Part shown: in pieces, positions 14,801-27,282 of the stretch
How the letters are laid out: the number at the start of each line of letters is the position of its first letter
Position numbering within the stretch: the stretch's first letter is position 1
Source of the DNA: Paragonimus westermani
Lineage: Eukaryota > Platyhelminthes > Trematoda > Plagiorchiida > Troglotrematidae
Assembly: GCA_008508345.1 (NCBI GenBank)
Contig: QNGE01003329.1
Coordinates: 23,295-87,294, forward strand
DNA length: 64,000 nucleotides
Reading direction: 5' to 3'
Notes under the pieces: model-generated
The model's input: the letters and a program-made list of their open reading frames with translations, nothing else
Database searches by the model: none
What the model was told of the DNA's origin: nothing
Made by a program: the position numbers and the translations under genes

Positions 14801-17800
14801 ACATAAAGAGTCGTGCAAGCCATGCAATCAGTTTGCATACCCACCCACACTCTAATCGATAACTTTATGCAGTAGTGACACATGGATCTCCAAACTATTG
14901 GTCCTTAACGCCGGTTCTATACCTCCTGAGTGTCCGACCCCTAGATGCTGTGGAATGTTTTAACGCTGTCTGTTATACAGCTATATTTTTCCACACTTAC
15001 TATTGTCGGTTACGTACTAATTTGATAAAGCTAAGCCTATACAACCATATGATGTGACGGCGAATTGTCGGAAACATATTCATCGCTGTATTCTTACACA
15101 GTCTCATTCAACTTTAATGGCTGTTCAACAAATCTTTTAATGTTTCTAAATGTCTGTTGAAATGGTATTTGTTCATCATTATTTGCTCACTGAACTCGGG
15201 AAAGTCCATGATGTGACCGCGTAAACAACAGAAATATTTGCGATGTTTACTGCATGCAAGTTTCCGGCGTCCCATTGATTCGGCGTTATAATTTTAATTC
15301 TACTCTCAGACAAGCGTTTCTGAGGTTCGCGTCGGAGAAGGAAAAGCTGAATACCGTGATTGACGTGACAGAGACGTTGTATTGAAAAATGGTTAACACT
15401 CTGTTCATAATATGGCGTGCAACATTTAGCGGCAGTCACTTATAATGCACATTTTTGAGAAGCAGAATCTAAGAACGGTTTTTGGCGGGTGCTAACAGGC
15501 GGTTAGGTGAAGTACTTTACAATAGAAACTGATCATAAAAGAAGTTCGTACCCCTCAGAACAAATGCCTTATTCAATTACTGGTACATGTAGCTCTGGAA
15601 ATTTCACGGAAAGTGGCGTTCTTGTTAATGAACGGAGGGGAGGATGATGAAATTAATGAACAAACCAGCTGCACAGCGTCGAGAGAAGAATGTCGTTTTC
15701 AGCCACAGTAACTCGTCTTCACAGATTCCTACTGGTAACCAGCGCAAAACAGGCGGAATTTATGGACGTACCCGAGAAGGACATAGTATGCTGCAATCCT
15801 CACCATTCACCTACCCGAAACTCTAAAAAACTATATAAATCGGTCATTGTATTAATTGAACAGTTGCAAAGGAAAGCGTTTTTCTGAAAAACGTTGGTCA
15901 CAAATTACCATGACGTCCCTCGGTTGCGATGTAGGATACAGTCACCCGAAGTCATACAGAAACAAACACATAAGTGTTGGTCATATCTTAAAAAACGAGC
16001 TTTAATTGAAACCTTTTAGGACAGACAGGACAGAATTTACACACAAATGAAAGCGCTAGAAACATTACCGCAATCATTAGAGAATAGCTAACACCCGTAA
16101 CGTGACTATCGTATATTTTAAACACTTTCACACTCTTGATTCTTTACAAACACATCTTTATAAAGTAATCAAAAACGGTTGTTCAAGGAACGTTTTCCGA
16201 AACTTAAGTTTCATGTGAGCGAGCTGCCATCGAGGCAGAACTATTCACAGTTAGGTCCCGCTGCTATGAAAAGTCAGTCCTCCTCTCCATGACGACCAAT
16301 AACCATGTTGGTGTTGACACACCCTACTCAATTAATACATGAGTGAAGGTCGACCAGATTTAAACTCTTCAGAGCCCGCCAAGTCAAACGAAAAAAATCC
16401 ACCCAGATACATTTTGATGTCTGTGTGTTATATTCTAGTCAACTGTCTTATCGTCTTTTTAATTATCTGTTAAAAAGTCGCCAAGGGTCCGACGCTAGCA
16501 TGTTGCATATCGGCGTTGTTGTCTATATTCACTCTTTGTTATTTGCCCCTAACAGTCTTTTTCTCTCAATTGTGACGCATGTATTTACATACAGAATCAT
16601 CGGAAGTCACGAGTACGTGATCTTTTCAATAGTTTCATATGCCAAATATCCTTGTACTTCATTTTGTTAGTGATTTATCTTTTGGATACGAACAAACAGT
16701 AAATCTACGTGCCAAGGTCTCAACTACCTCCTGCTCATCATTTCTTGAATTATTGATCACAAACCTCACGAAATGTTTGATTATCTGTGAAAAGCCTTAT
16801 TTAGGGGCTTTGGAGGCCAAATCTTTACCATGAGCAACTAGTGTTCCTGAGATTTTTTTTCAACGGACGTTAGTTACCATTAGTTCACGTTAGAGCAACC
16901 TCTGCGAATTTTTCTTCTAACAAGTACATTTTGTTTTTCAATTAACTTGGGCGTGCGTAAAGCCACCGTTGTTAAATCGTAATCATTTTGTAGAAACATT
17001 AAGCTGGACTATCTTACTGTGCGTCGTGGGATGTTAGTTACAAGATAGAATACCAAGGTTTGACTTGAGACAGAGGTTGTCACACATACTGATGCAGCCC
17101 CTTTGTCTTAAGTTAAAACACGGGTTTTGTATCATTTGTAGTCGGTTTATAGCTAAAAACCCTGTGTGAATGCAGCTATCACTATGTTGACGCAAAGCGA
17201 CGTAGTCGACAGAATGAAAGTTTGAATGCGGGGATCCGCACAATTATCAGACTTTCCATCAAATGTTCGTCCGAACTTTGTGACTGTTATTTTCCATTTT
17301 TCACAGCACGGGACTGATGGTTTAAAGAAGTTTAAATACCGACCAAGGCTATTGATTTATGCAGGACCCAAATAATCCATTCTAGGCTTCTACTGTATGA
17401 ATTGCATGCATTGATTTACAAATATGGTTTACCGCTAATCTAGATTCAGCTTCGACCAATTTAGGCTGGAAATATAATCAGAGTGGTAGATCTCTTGTGT
17501 TGCTTGAAAAGGAAAATTTTTCGCGATTCTGTCTTTAGATTCTTGGATATCCAGTTATCTGGACGTGTCTTGTAGAATCCATCAGAAGGCACTTAACTTG
17601 AGTTTTGGTTGGTTCCGTCTGGTGGAGAAAAGAGATTTAAAAAGTGCGTTACATATTATGCCGCAAGACATTACTAACATTACTCAAAGGATACTAAATC
17701 GACAAACTATGTGATTTCCCTTCACCATAGTTGATCTAAACTCATTTCAAATGACCACTCTGGAGATACTGCAAGCATACAACACTTCAAGAGTAATTAA

Positions 17801-20800
17801 GGCAGTAACATGGTACATTGAAAAACGAATCATGCACTGCATAACCAAAAATTAACATCAGACGGGATATTGGCTTTTTAATTGTTTTTATTCCCAACTT
17901 TTCATTTAGGAAACTCCTGTCCCGTTCCTAGGTGTAGATGACCAGGAGCTACAATTTACCGATAGTCATGTCTTCATAACTTAATCCATAAACGCAAATA
18001 TTGTACAGCTTTACGAAAATTGTAAATTAACTTGACTATTTATATTTAACAAAAAGCCTTGGTGTAAAAAGTATGTGAGTACTGTTGAACATGATGTTGG
18101 AAGTTACCATTAGCATAGAAAAGCACTCCGAAACGCAGAGGACAACAGCTCATATTGTTTAACTTTCGTTTGTTAACGTTTGTTGCACTCCAGGAAATCC
18201 GTGTGTTTCTTTTAATTAGTATGGGCGCGGGAAAGGATATAAATTATGCACAACTACAAAAATTTCTTGAGTAAAATGAAGTGTTATGAAAATTTGAACA
18301 TTCTCACAGAAGTGGCGATTGCTTAAGAGAACATCTTTCGGTTTTAGCAAGACAGTGACGAACTCCGGCAGTTCTGCTTGGATCTAAGCACTATTAAGAC
18401 ACAATATATCTTCACAATCATTCACCACCGATGAAGTATGCGGCCATCGTGTCGAACTAGTCCTGTGAAATAGCTCCAGTGCACATCAAGGCTAGACAAA
18501 CAGTTTTCAGTATACCTCTTGTTAGTCACCACGTCTTTTGTTCTGTATTGAGCCAAAAAAAGACTGGCTTGTGACGCTAAGTGTGTCGCTGATATCACTC
18601 AGTGATGAACTGTGTTTTCTTCAGTACAGGGGTTTATTCACAAATCCATATTTTCACCCAGCGGATAAAAACTGCTTACTGCAACCACTGCCAGTCCTAC
18701 TCCTTAGTACTTACGCGAGGGGCTTGAAATCAACCGCGGCTATTGGGCTGTCTAATACTCCTAATTAGGAGTAACACATAAACACGCTTTGTATTCAGAA
18801 ATGTGTCTTATGAAAAATCAAATTGTACTGAACATAGTCTGGCCTTTCAAAATTATTTTTAATGCCGTCTAATAAAAAGATTTTAAACCAAGTCTTTCCA
18901 CGATGTTGAAGTTTATTCAAAGATCAATGCAAAATACTACTGTCCATCAGGTTTTTCTCCAACTATTATCTCTAATTGGAAATAGCATTCTATCGAGCAG
19001 GAAACTGCTGAGGGCTAAAGCATATTATTGACAGGTTTACGTCCAGTTTCATATTTACCGTTAAGTTCCCGGCGGACATCCTCCTTGGAGTTCGTCTTGT
19101 TCACATTCAACGTTCCAGTAATCCCTGAGAATACGGACAAGGTGAGGACAGGTGGTGTGCACTTGAAGTTTACGTTCAACCCGTGTAAGAATGTTTCGAC
19201 ATTTCAACTAACATCTTAGACTAACTCTGGTCACAACTCAACTTACCGGTTATGACTGCAACATTATTAAGACTGTTAGTCACATGTTGATGAGAAGTGT
19301 ATGTGAAATTCGATGCAGTTTCAAGTAAGGAAGGCTCAACTTTGTCAGTGACACAGATGAACATGATCCATGAGATAATGATCTACTGTTGTGAATCTGA
19401 ACATTCACCCAACCTAACGCATGATTGTTCGCCGGAAACTCTTTAACTCATCTAAACAAACCAAAACGTTTTCAAACGGTGCGCCAGATTAATAGAATCC
19501 GTAACACTTTGATTCTCGGCAGATCAGATAAACTTGACATTTTGTTCAAAGAAACCAAAGTGTGCAGTCACTAGAAGAGTTATTGATTACATACATAAGA
19601 TGGGCAAGACTTCACCAGATCACTTGCTGCACGGATGAGAATACTCAAATTAATAAAGTCTTTTGAAACACCTTAGTGCGACCACCTAAGATTGAAAAAG
19701 ACTGTCGCTGTTCATCTCAGTGTACTACCAAAATAGTTACTGGTTTTCTTTAACAGAACAGCGTGATAATCTCCAAAAAATTAGTTCTTTCTGGAGCTTT
19801 CGGTAACCCGAAAACGTGATAATGTGATGTGATTAAACCCAGGCAAAAGTCTTGTACGACGTGAAGTGTGAAAGCATTTCCCGGCGGGGACAAAATGAAT
19901 TCACGTCAAGAAGGCGACAATAATCATTATAATATGCACCTATTAGCTAGCAGTATTCACTAATGGTTCAGAAGGATTATACTTAGAGGTAATTTTAAGA
20001 ATCACGTCAGTAATAAGACAGAAGGAGCAAAAGACTCGAGCAATCGTAACGTCGTCTTTTGTGGACTATCCTGTCAGTGAACTTGATAGTGATTTCTACA
20101 TGTCATGGTAACTCACATTTGTAAAATTCCGCCAGCTGTAATATCGTATGTGGTTTGAGCTAAACAGCAAAATTCCCATGTATGACTATGCGAACACGTT
20201 GTTTTGCGGTTACATTTAAACAAATTAAGCATGCCAAAATGTGATGCTGTTTCTATCTGTTAACGAGAATGAGCCAGTCTTTCGCAGGAAGTTTTAAAAA
20301 TGAAAGCTAGTTATATTCTTGAGCTATAGCGGTTGAAGAGGTTTACTCATTGACTACTTAAAGTCTGCAATCAGTATATGCGAAAGCTTGACGATTTCAT
20401 TAAGTTGTGAATGTTGAACGCGCTTCGCTATCTTTTGTACACTAGTGAAGTTATCTGTATGTTCATCTTGACAGTCAATAATTTTTGTTCAGTACATTCT
20501 AAAAAGCCATAGCTATAAGTTCCCTGGATGACACCAGCTGAACTGATTTGAAGGTTTAAAAAATCAGTGAAGATTAGCTCATGATCATTTTCTCCTGACT
20601 TTCATAACTGTATCCAGATGGGACAATAAGACAGTAATGTGTTTATGCATAGTGCGCAGTTAGTGGACGAAGATTTTTTGCAAAAATGGCGATACGAAGT
20701 TTATTTCAGCGATCAGTTCGTACAGACGAAACACGAACAGTGTCAATTGTAAATCAATGAATGACGACCGTCAGTTAACATTGGTTAAGCGGCTTGAGGC

Positions 20801-23800
20801 AGAGGCGAGGAGAGGCATCAGTCTTCTTTTGGCCTTGCCGTAAGTTTACACACTTGTAATAGATATCATCGATCTATCATCTGTGTGATCGTCGGTGAAT
20901 ATCATTTATTCTCTCTGTTAACCAGTTTTAACATTAACCTACAAGAACTTCGCCGATTTACATGATCGAACAGCGTATCCCAAGAACAGCAAGCATCTTG
21001 TGGAATTAGAGCGTTTAGATTGAAAAATAACACAGACTGCAACACAATGCCCCATAAATACGTCGAAACAACATAACCTTGGAGTAGCGTGCGATTACTT
21101 ATGGTAGCCCTTCTTGTGCTGTATCCTTCCCGTTAAAATTAATCACATTGCGAGACAAATAAAGTAATCTACTTCCTGCAGTTGACCAGAGCGTGTGCGA
21201 ACCTATTTACGATCTCTTTACAGTGTGAGAATATTGCTACAATCTTTGCGGCTCTCTCCTTTGAGTTTTCGTGTAAATATCTTCCTTGACCTGTTTACGA
21301 CGTGGCTTATCCACCCATCTTTCACCTTATGATCGACCGGCACAGTCTGACTCTCGGGCTTTATGGCGACGTAATAACTGAAGTGATTTGTTCACGGGAT
21401 GAATGAATGATGTTTGACGAATACCGCGTAGACCAGCACTTCCCAGAAGTTAACAACCTTAAAGTTAACAGTTGAATGTTTAAGTTTGTCCGAATGTGCG
21501 GATATTCAGACTGTACCTAGTTACAGCCAGTGTTCTTGGCGCAATTTACTTCTGGTCCGGACCATTCAACCAATATTAACTAACTTTGTTCAGCTTTTGA
21601 CTCAGAAGCGTACGTAGACTTCACATGAAGAATATTCTGGCGGTGTGGTGGTACTTGTCAGTTCCATGTCTCACTTCATTCAGAGGCTGTAGAAATAACG
21701 CCTTGTTGGAAAGTTCAGTACGCAAACCCTGAAGATTTGCATGGGTTAAAAATGGTTTTCAAAACATTCTGTCGCAGGGACGTAACACCTACTTCTAATC
21801 CGTTAGCCGACACATTTTTTGATTCATTGATGCCAATTATACAGTGGTTCAGTATTGCTAATCGGTGGATTCTCAGAGGTTCACTGTCATTTGTGATGTT
21901 CTGATTTAGAATTGTATCGCTTTCTGCGTTGAATATTAGATCGTGTACTGCGCTGCACACACTTTGCGATAGACAACACGATATTGCTATCTGTCAGTCT
22001 GTACTTGGTAGTTCATTCAGTTGCAGTGTGCTATCAACGACAGAGAAATGTGGTAATTTCGAATGAATTTTAAATAGCATAAATATGACGTCACTACCAT
22101 CCATTATTCACTGTATGGCACAACTAGTCTAATGACTTCTGGGTACTTTTACTAGCATGAAATTCTCACCCCCTGGGGTCAGAAGTCTGTGTTAACAGAG
22201 CAGACAACTCAGAGACCAAATGTGATACCTCAGTTTTGTAGCGTCTTGGCCATGATGGGTGTGTGAAAAAACGTGACTGAAGTTCTGATACCAACAATCT
22301 ATGACAACACTGAGTCTCAGAAAGCTACAAACGTCCAAGATTAACACATAGATGGAAGTTTTGTATCCTGAAACCCTTTGGTCGAAGTGTAGTTCATAAG
22401 TAGCGCTAAAAGTCAAAATGTTACATTATTTTGTTTCAAACCGTTTATTCTGGAATATTGTAATGAATCTTGCTCTTCTGAAGAGAAATAAGGACAAATG
22501 GTTCCATGGGAACAATATTAGTTGCTCTACTTGGTCTTGTTTCAGTTTGTTCAAAGCAGCCTTGTATGGTTGGTATTCAGCATTTATAAATGTTAACTTT
22601 CGACAGACGGATCTACTGAATATGTTCCGTTTCAAAATTTTATGCATTACTAAGAGGGCGCCTCGTAAGAAACAAAAGAGGAACCTTATTCACGAAATTT
22701 GGAATGACATCTAGTTGTGGCTGTGGATGTTTACTTGGATAAATCAGAAGGCGGTGGACGATCGAAGTTGGACGAAAGTTTGGGAACACGAAACTTTTAT
22801 ACTTTATAATATAGATAAACAGCTTTATTCAGACCTTGGCGATGAGGGTCTGTACAGTTAGTCATATGCTCCGTGGATGTGGAATAAAACAACTGTTCTG
22901 TTGCAAACTCCATGAGAAATAACCGGAGGACAATATATTTGAAGAGAGAGTTAGGGTACATTTATAAAGCAGAGACGTGAACATGCCTTTAGACGTTAAA
23001 CAGAAAGTGTGTGTACTTCCAATTCGATAAGAACATTTTTAGCATGAATTGTCTACATGGATTTCGGCTTCAGTATAAAGCCTATATCCTTTCTGAATTG
23101 ACACAGAGGAAGTAAACTTTTTCATTTGGGGACAAACAGCAAAAATATGTCGGCAGTTCGCTTTTTAATGGTGAAAAAGCGAAGCTGTAATAAATTTGGA
23201 AGTACTAGGTGGTTTCCTTTTAACTACGACTTATGTTAATTGCACCAAAATATCTGTCACCTTACGAGGTGATAAAATTTCCCGTTTTCTCTTTTGATTG
23301 GCCCAAATGACCGCATTGCTTTTGAATAAGGTTTCAGGTTGACGCGTAAAGTATTTGGATCACGTACGTAACCATATAAGTCGTGTACAATGTCGGTCTG
23401 GTAAGGTCACATTGGATAGAAAAAAAATTGTCCGGCGAGAAGTACACCCGCTACGCGTTACGTGATTTACGCTTGTCTGTCTTATTTAGGCTTCTTCCGT
23501 GTGTGTTAAATCAATCCAAAACTTGTTCATTTAGTTCGCTTCATCGTTAAAGGTACATTGTTCCGAACGCTATGTATCTCGCTCGATTGTTACATGGGGC
23601 CATGTTTACAAAACGATTATATCCTGTTAGCTACTGATTGCTCAGAACAGCTAAGAAATCTCACATTTAAACAGACTGAATGCTAACTTTTTGTGTAACC
23701 AAGAATAACGCGTCGACAAAATTTCATGTTTTGATAAATGGAGTGAAACCACAAATTTTTTCATGTTGTATGAAGTTTAACAAAACTCTTTTCGAAACAG

Positions 23801-23933
23801 AGTCTATTCATATTTTATATGGCTGTCTCACACCTTAATTCCAATCGGTCAAACTAGGATTTCATTGGGCCTTTCAAGAAAAGTAAGGTGTAGAAAAAAC
23901 CCTGCGAACAGTTCGTTTGAAGGACTATTAACC
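8831..23933. other. No gene recognised (unassigned DNA)
   Basis: About 15 kb without a recognisable exon, RNA gene or mobile element. The 11-mer GTTACCATTAG recurs here at 11752, 16873 and 18103 without shared flanks. Confidence 0.6.
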
Positions 23934-23988
23934 TGATATTTAGCTAAACGAGCAAACTGTCAACCTGTGTCTAATCCCATAAGATCAG

Positions 23989-24128
23989 AAGTAACGAAGT
24001 GACGAACAATTGTTTTGGATAATTCTTTCTCGAGTCAATACAATTACATAGGTTTTCATCAAGGCGTCATAAGACAAACCGCATAAACAGAGTGACTGTT
24101 AACGAATGGCTACTACTAAACTTCACAC
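23989..24128 (+). repeat. Left arm of a long inverted repeat around the GIY-YIG fragment
   Basis: This arm is the reverse complement of 24446-24593. The inner 90 bases or so (24040-24128) match nearly perfectly, with a handful of substitutions plus a 6-base gap where the right arm has an extra ACAGTG after GAATG. The outer part (23989-24039) is more diverged but still alignable, with shared blocks such as GTGACGAACAATT. The arm carries no recognised coding sequence. Confidence 0.9.
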
Positions 24129-24138
24129 GTTGACTGTG

Positions 24139-24474
24139 TTATGTCACACGGTCAAAGCCAGATGTCTGTGTGTGGTTAGACTGGGTGTGATCGATCTGTG
24201 GCCAAGGAAGTTGCAGGGACTGAACAAACTTCTTTTGAGAGCACAGATTAGGGTTGCGTAATCTGATTGCGATCGATTCGGCATTCGCCAGAATACGCTG
24301 ACGGACTGTTTTTGGTTGAGCGTTGGCCACTCTGTAGATAACCCGGAATGCTTTGTTAAAGTTTATGCGGTGGTTGGTGTCAGCTAGATGCGCAACAATG
24401 GCGCTGGTAATCGATTTACGTCCGGTCTGGGCCGAACCAATTATGGTGTGAAGTTTAGTAGTAGCCACTGTCAT
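24139..24474 (-). pseudogene. Penelope-like element C-terminal GIY-YIG endonuclease fragment
   Basis: This 111-residue open frame resembles the extreme C-terminus of fluke Penelope-like retroelement proteins. In order it shows AQTGRK (the end of the GIY-YIG core, R following G as in the catalytic helix region), then SAIVAHLADTNHRINF, AFRVIYRV, a linker, AESIAIRLRNPNLCSQKKF and the terminal SLQLPWP. In the family, the AHLxxxxH...F...YRV and AEAxAIRxxxPxLCxQK...LxLPW blocks are characteristic. The first 14 or so residues come from the flanking inverted arm and are not family-like. The upstream reverse transcriptase and the GIY and YIG motifs are missing, so this is a truncated, non-autonomous piece. 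The frame itself has no stop or frameshift, which suggests a fairly recent insertion. The assignment rests on motif recognition without a database search. Confidence 0.78.
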
Positions 24475-24593
24475 TCGTTAACAGTTACCCTCTGTTTATG
24501 CGGTTTGTCTTATGAGGCCTTGATGAAAACCTATGTAATTTCATTGATTGGAGAAGGAATAATCGAAAATAATTGTTCGTCACATCGCTACTT
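24446..24593 (-). repeat. Right arm of the long inverted repeat
   Basis: This is the inverted partner of 23989-24128, and a 317-base spacer holding the GIY-YIG fragment lies between them. Transcription through the unit would give an RNA hairpin with a stem of roughly 140 bp. The arm runs to within about 10 bases of the first recognisable endonuclease residues, so the inner junction is sharp. The extra ACAGTG next to GTGGC here may be a small local duplication or a deletion in the other arm. Confidence 0.9.
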
Positions 24594-26600
24594 GTGTCTA
24601 CTCATCAGAATAGCTGCTGTGATATTTAGCCAACGTAATGCTTTGTTGCTGTCACTGAATATGTGGGTTACGAATGAGACAGTGTTTATCGGTATTTTAA
24701 TACTAAATATTGGGTTCAACTGCCTGAAGTGAATTTCCATAAAAGTACATGTTGACGAATACGATGGTCACCTACAATTGTCCAACCGATTTAGCTTTCC
24801 CCAGGGAAGAATATTTAGCTGAATAACTTAACACTGAATCATACTGCAGTCTAATTTCACCAGTTTGCTCAGAACTCGTATAGCCAGTCACTAACATATA
24901 ACGCAGCCCAATAACCAAAGAATTTAACTTGAGCAATGTAGCAAGCTTTCCTTACGAGAAAACAAAACTGAAAATAGTTAAGTTTCCACTTTGCGCATTC
25001 TGCTGAAAACCGGTATTGGTGGTCAGATACTTTGTTTGAGCTCAGTTCTGTAAATATTTGTCATCCCACTGATATAAATAGATGTTTATCCATGCAAAGT
25101 TTTTTAAAAACTGTATTCGTTCTTGTCTTCACAAGGATGACAATAATCAACATTACTGGACGGTTTGAGTAAACTTGGTTGTTAAAGGGTGGAAAACACA
25201 AAGAACCGTGGTCGTCACGTTTTCATGGACTAATCGGACAGCTTTTTCCAAAAAACAAGCGAAAGCTGTGATTGGTTTTGAGTGAAATTTAATTTATAGA
25301 ATCGGTACGAAAAATTGCTCATTTTAGAATGGTTTCCATGTGAGTTTTGTTCGACACAAACGACTCATCCCCTGTTTTCGTTTACTTACTAGATTAGTCG
25401 TATTTTTCATTGATTTTTCTGAAGTCGTTTTTACAGCTGGTTCATCTGAAAGGGTAGGCTACGTAAAACGTGACCAAATGGGAATTCAAATCAGACTTAC
25501 GGGTTAACGATGAAGTGACATTCATCATCATCAGTGAACCAAAATATAAAAGTGATATCGCGATTCTTGTCCTAATCTTGACAGGTAGCTAAATCGTAAG
25601 GGACCTCTACGTTAATAAGGTCAAAAAATTGAATTCGAAATGTTGCGTCACACTGTATGTCCAGTAAAAATTTTGCGGCGGTCTTTCAAATCCATTCAAG
25701 AGATTAAGGAATCTTTCATGTCAATTTCAACCCATAACACAACTTACAAAAAAGCACCAGCCAACATTCGTCATGCAGACCGCACCAATTTTGAGCAAAC
25801 CAAAACGCCGGCCTATTGTATTTCAACAAAAGGGCTGGCACATGTTTCTTGACAGTAACGGATTTCCCCCGTCTGCGCAGACTTGTTTTGTTCATTTTGG
25901 AGATGGTCATGATATCTTTTCGGGTTGGTGTGTTATCAACTGCAATGGCCACGTAGTGTTTGACATAGATTACTTGACGTTTCCAGGTAATAATCAAGGC
26001 AGGGCCAGCTATTGCTGCCATCATTTACATGATCTGGCACTAGACACAACGCTCCGTGCTGTTGTTTCGTCCTAGTCTTCAGGTGCCACTCAGTCATGTT
26101 GTCCTGGAGGAAACAAGGTCAATATTAATATTGCTAGGTGACGGGTGATTTGTCAGAGAGTGCATCATTTACCCAACTTTGAGTATTAGGTTGCAAACTG
26201 CTCGTTAGGTGTCAGTTGAGTCAGGGATACTAGGAACCAAGTTGGTAATTGTGTGAAGTCGGAGTTTTTTATATTCTTGTATTATGCTCAATCTATTAAA
26301 GACGTAAGTCCACCGGTTGTTACAAGTCTATTTTTCACTAGGTTCTGTTAAAATGTTTGACTGAATTTCCTGGTCAACCAGGAACAGTAACCGTTTTCCA
26401 TAAACATATTTGCTAGCTACTCTGTGATCGGATGTAATAATCCTCCAGTTGAACGATTTTCGCAAGTAACCACCACAAATCTTCCACGAATTGGTGTCTG
26501 ACTGCTAATATTTAAGATAATAAAATTAATACAATTTCGTTTGACTACTTCATCGTAATTCAGAAAATTCCATGGGAGTTTTTCTCTATGTTCAATGTCT

Positions 26601-26618
26601 GGTTGGCTGGTTGGCTGG
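26601..26618 (+). repeat. GGTTGGCT tandem repeat
   Basis: There are two full 8-base units and a partial third. It is an ordinary short tandem repeat. Confidence 0.85.
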
Positions 26619-27189
26619 ACTAAAGTTTATCTTGTCAACCCTCTTTCAGCATAACAGGATTCGTAATAGTAAATCATAGGCATGATTTTCATTACATTTC
26701 ATATACAGCCATGACGTTTTATTTAAGTCAACTTCATACAGATTTTAGCGAAACTATTACAGCATGAATAACAAACTCAACCTTAAACATTCTGTCACAT
26801 TAATGACAGTCATGGTGGCATTACTTTAATAAGCTTCAGGTTACCATTAGAACTCGTTCACTGAGCCTAAGGCCGTCATTGTAGTTCTACACGAACGAAG
26901 TTAAGGCCGTTTGCCAAAGATGTTGGACAAAGTGGAACAGATAGATCTGTTCGCTGAACAACCCTAAAAGCCTTTGATATGTCTCCTAATGAGCGGTTAC
27001 CGGAGCTTTCAATTTAAACACACTAAAATGGGCAAGTATACACAGGCCCTGGTGCAGAACCTTTGTGCACCAACATCTTGGGCAGACAAACAATTGAAGA
27101 TAAAATGATTGGAGATGTGTTATTCCCAAAAAGTTTTCAGTCGGACAGTTCTAAAGAAAGCAGTATGCTCAAATTTAGTTTCTACTAGA

Positions 27190-27282
27190 CCACGACAGCA
27201 GTGGGTATCTTTGGTGCGGCCTGAAGAGGAACCTTGATCACGGTTGCTTGAGGCAACCCTGTTGACCGCATCGTCACTCACT
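27190..27282 (-). repeat. tRNA-derived SINE-like repeat
   Basis: The minus strand contains GTGAGTGACGATGCGGTCAA, CAGGGTTGCCTCAAGC, a degenerate box B (AAGGTTCCTCTTC) and GATACCCACTGCTG. Order and spacing match the family copy at 50497-50600. Confidence 0.5.

Larger units (their letters stand above)
23934..24630. mobile_element. Composite retroelement insertion bounded by 11-bp direct repeats
   Basis: TGATATTTAGC occurs in the same orientation at 23934-23944 and 24620-24630. These copies lie just outside the two inverted arms (44 bases before the left arm, 26 bases after the right one). They are a plausible target-site duplication enclosing arm, Penelope-like 3' fragment and inverted arm. Penelope-like elements are known for unusual terminal structures with repeats in direct or inverted orientation, which fits. 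The direct repeat could still be chance, and the true ends are not proven. Confidence 0.5.

Noticed and set aside
24388..24732. A 114-codon open frame on the plus strand
   Set aside because: It is the antisense shadow of the Penelope-like fragment and its right inverted arm.
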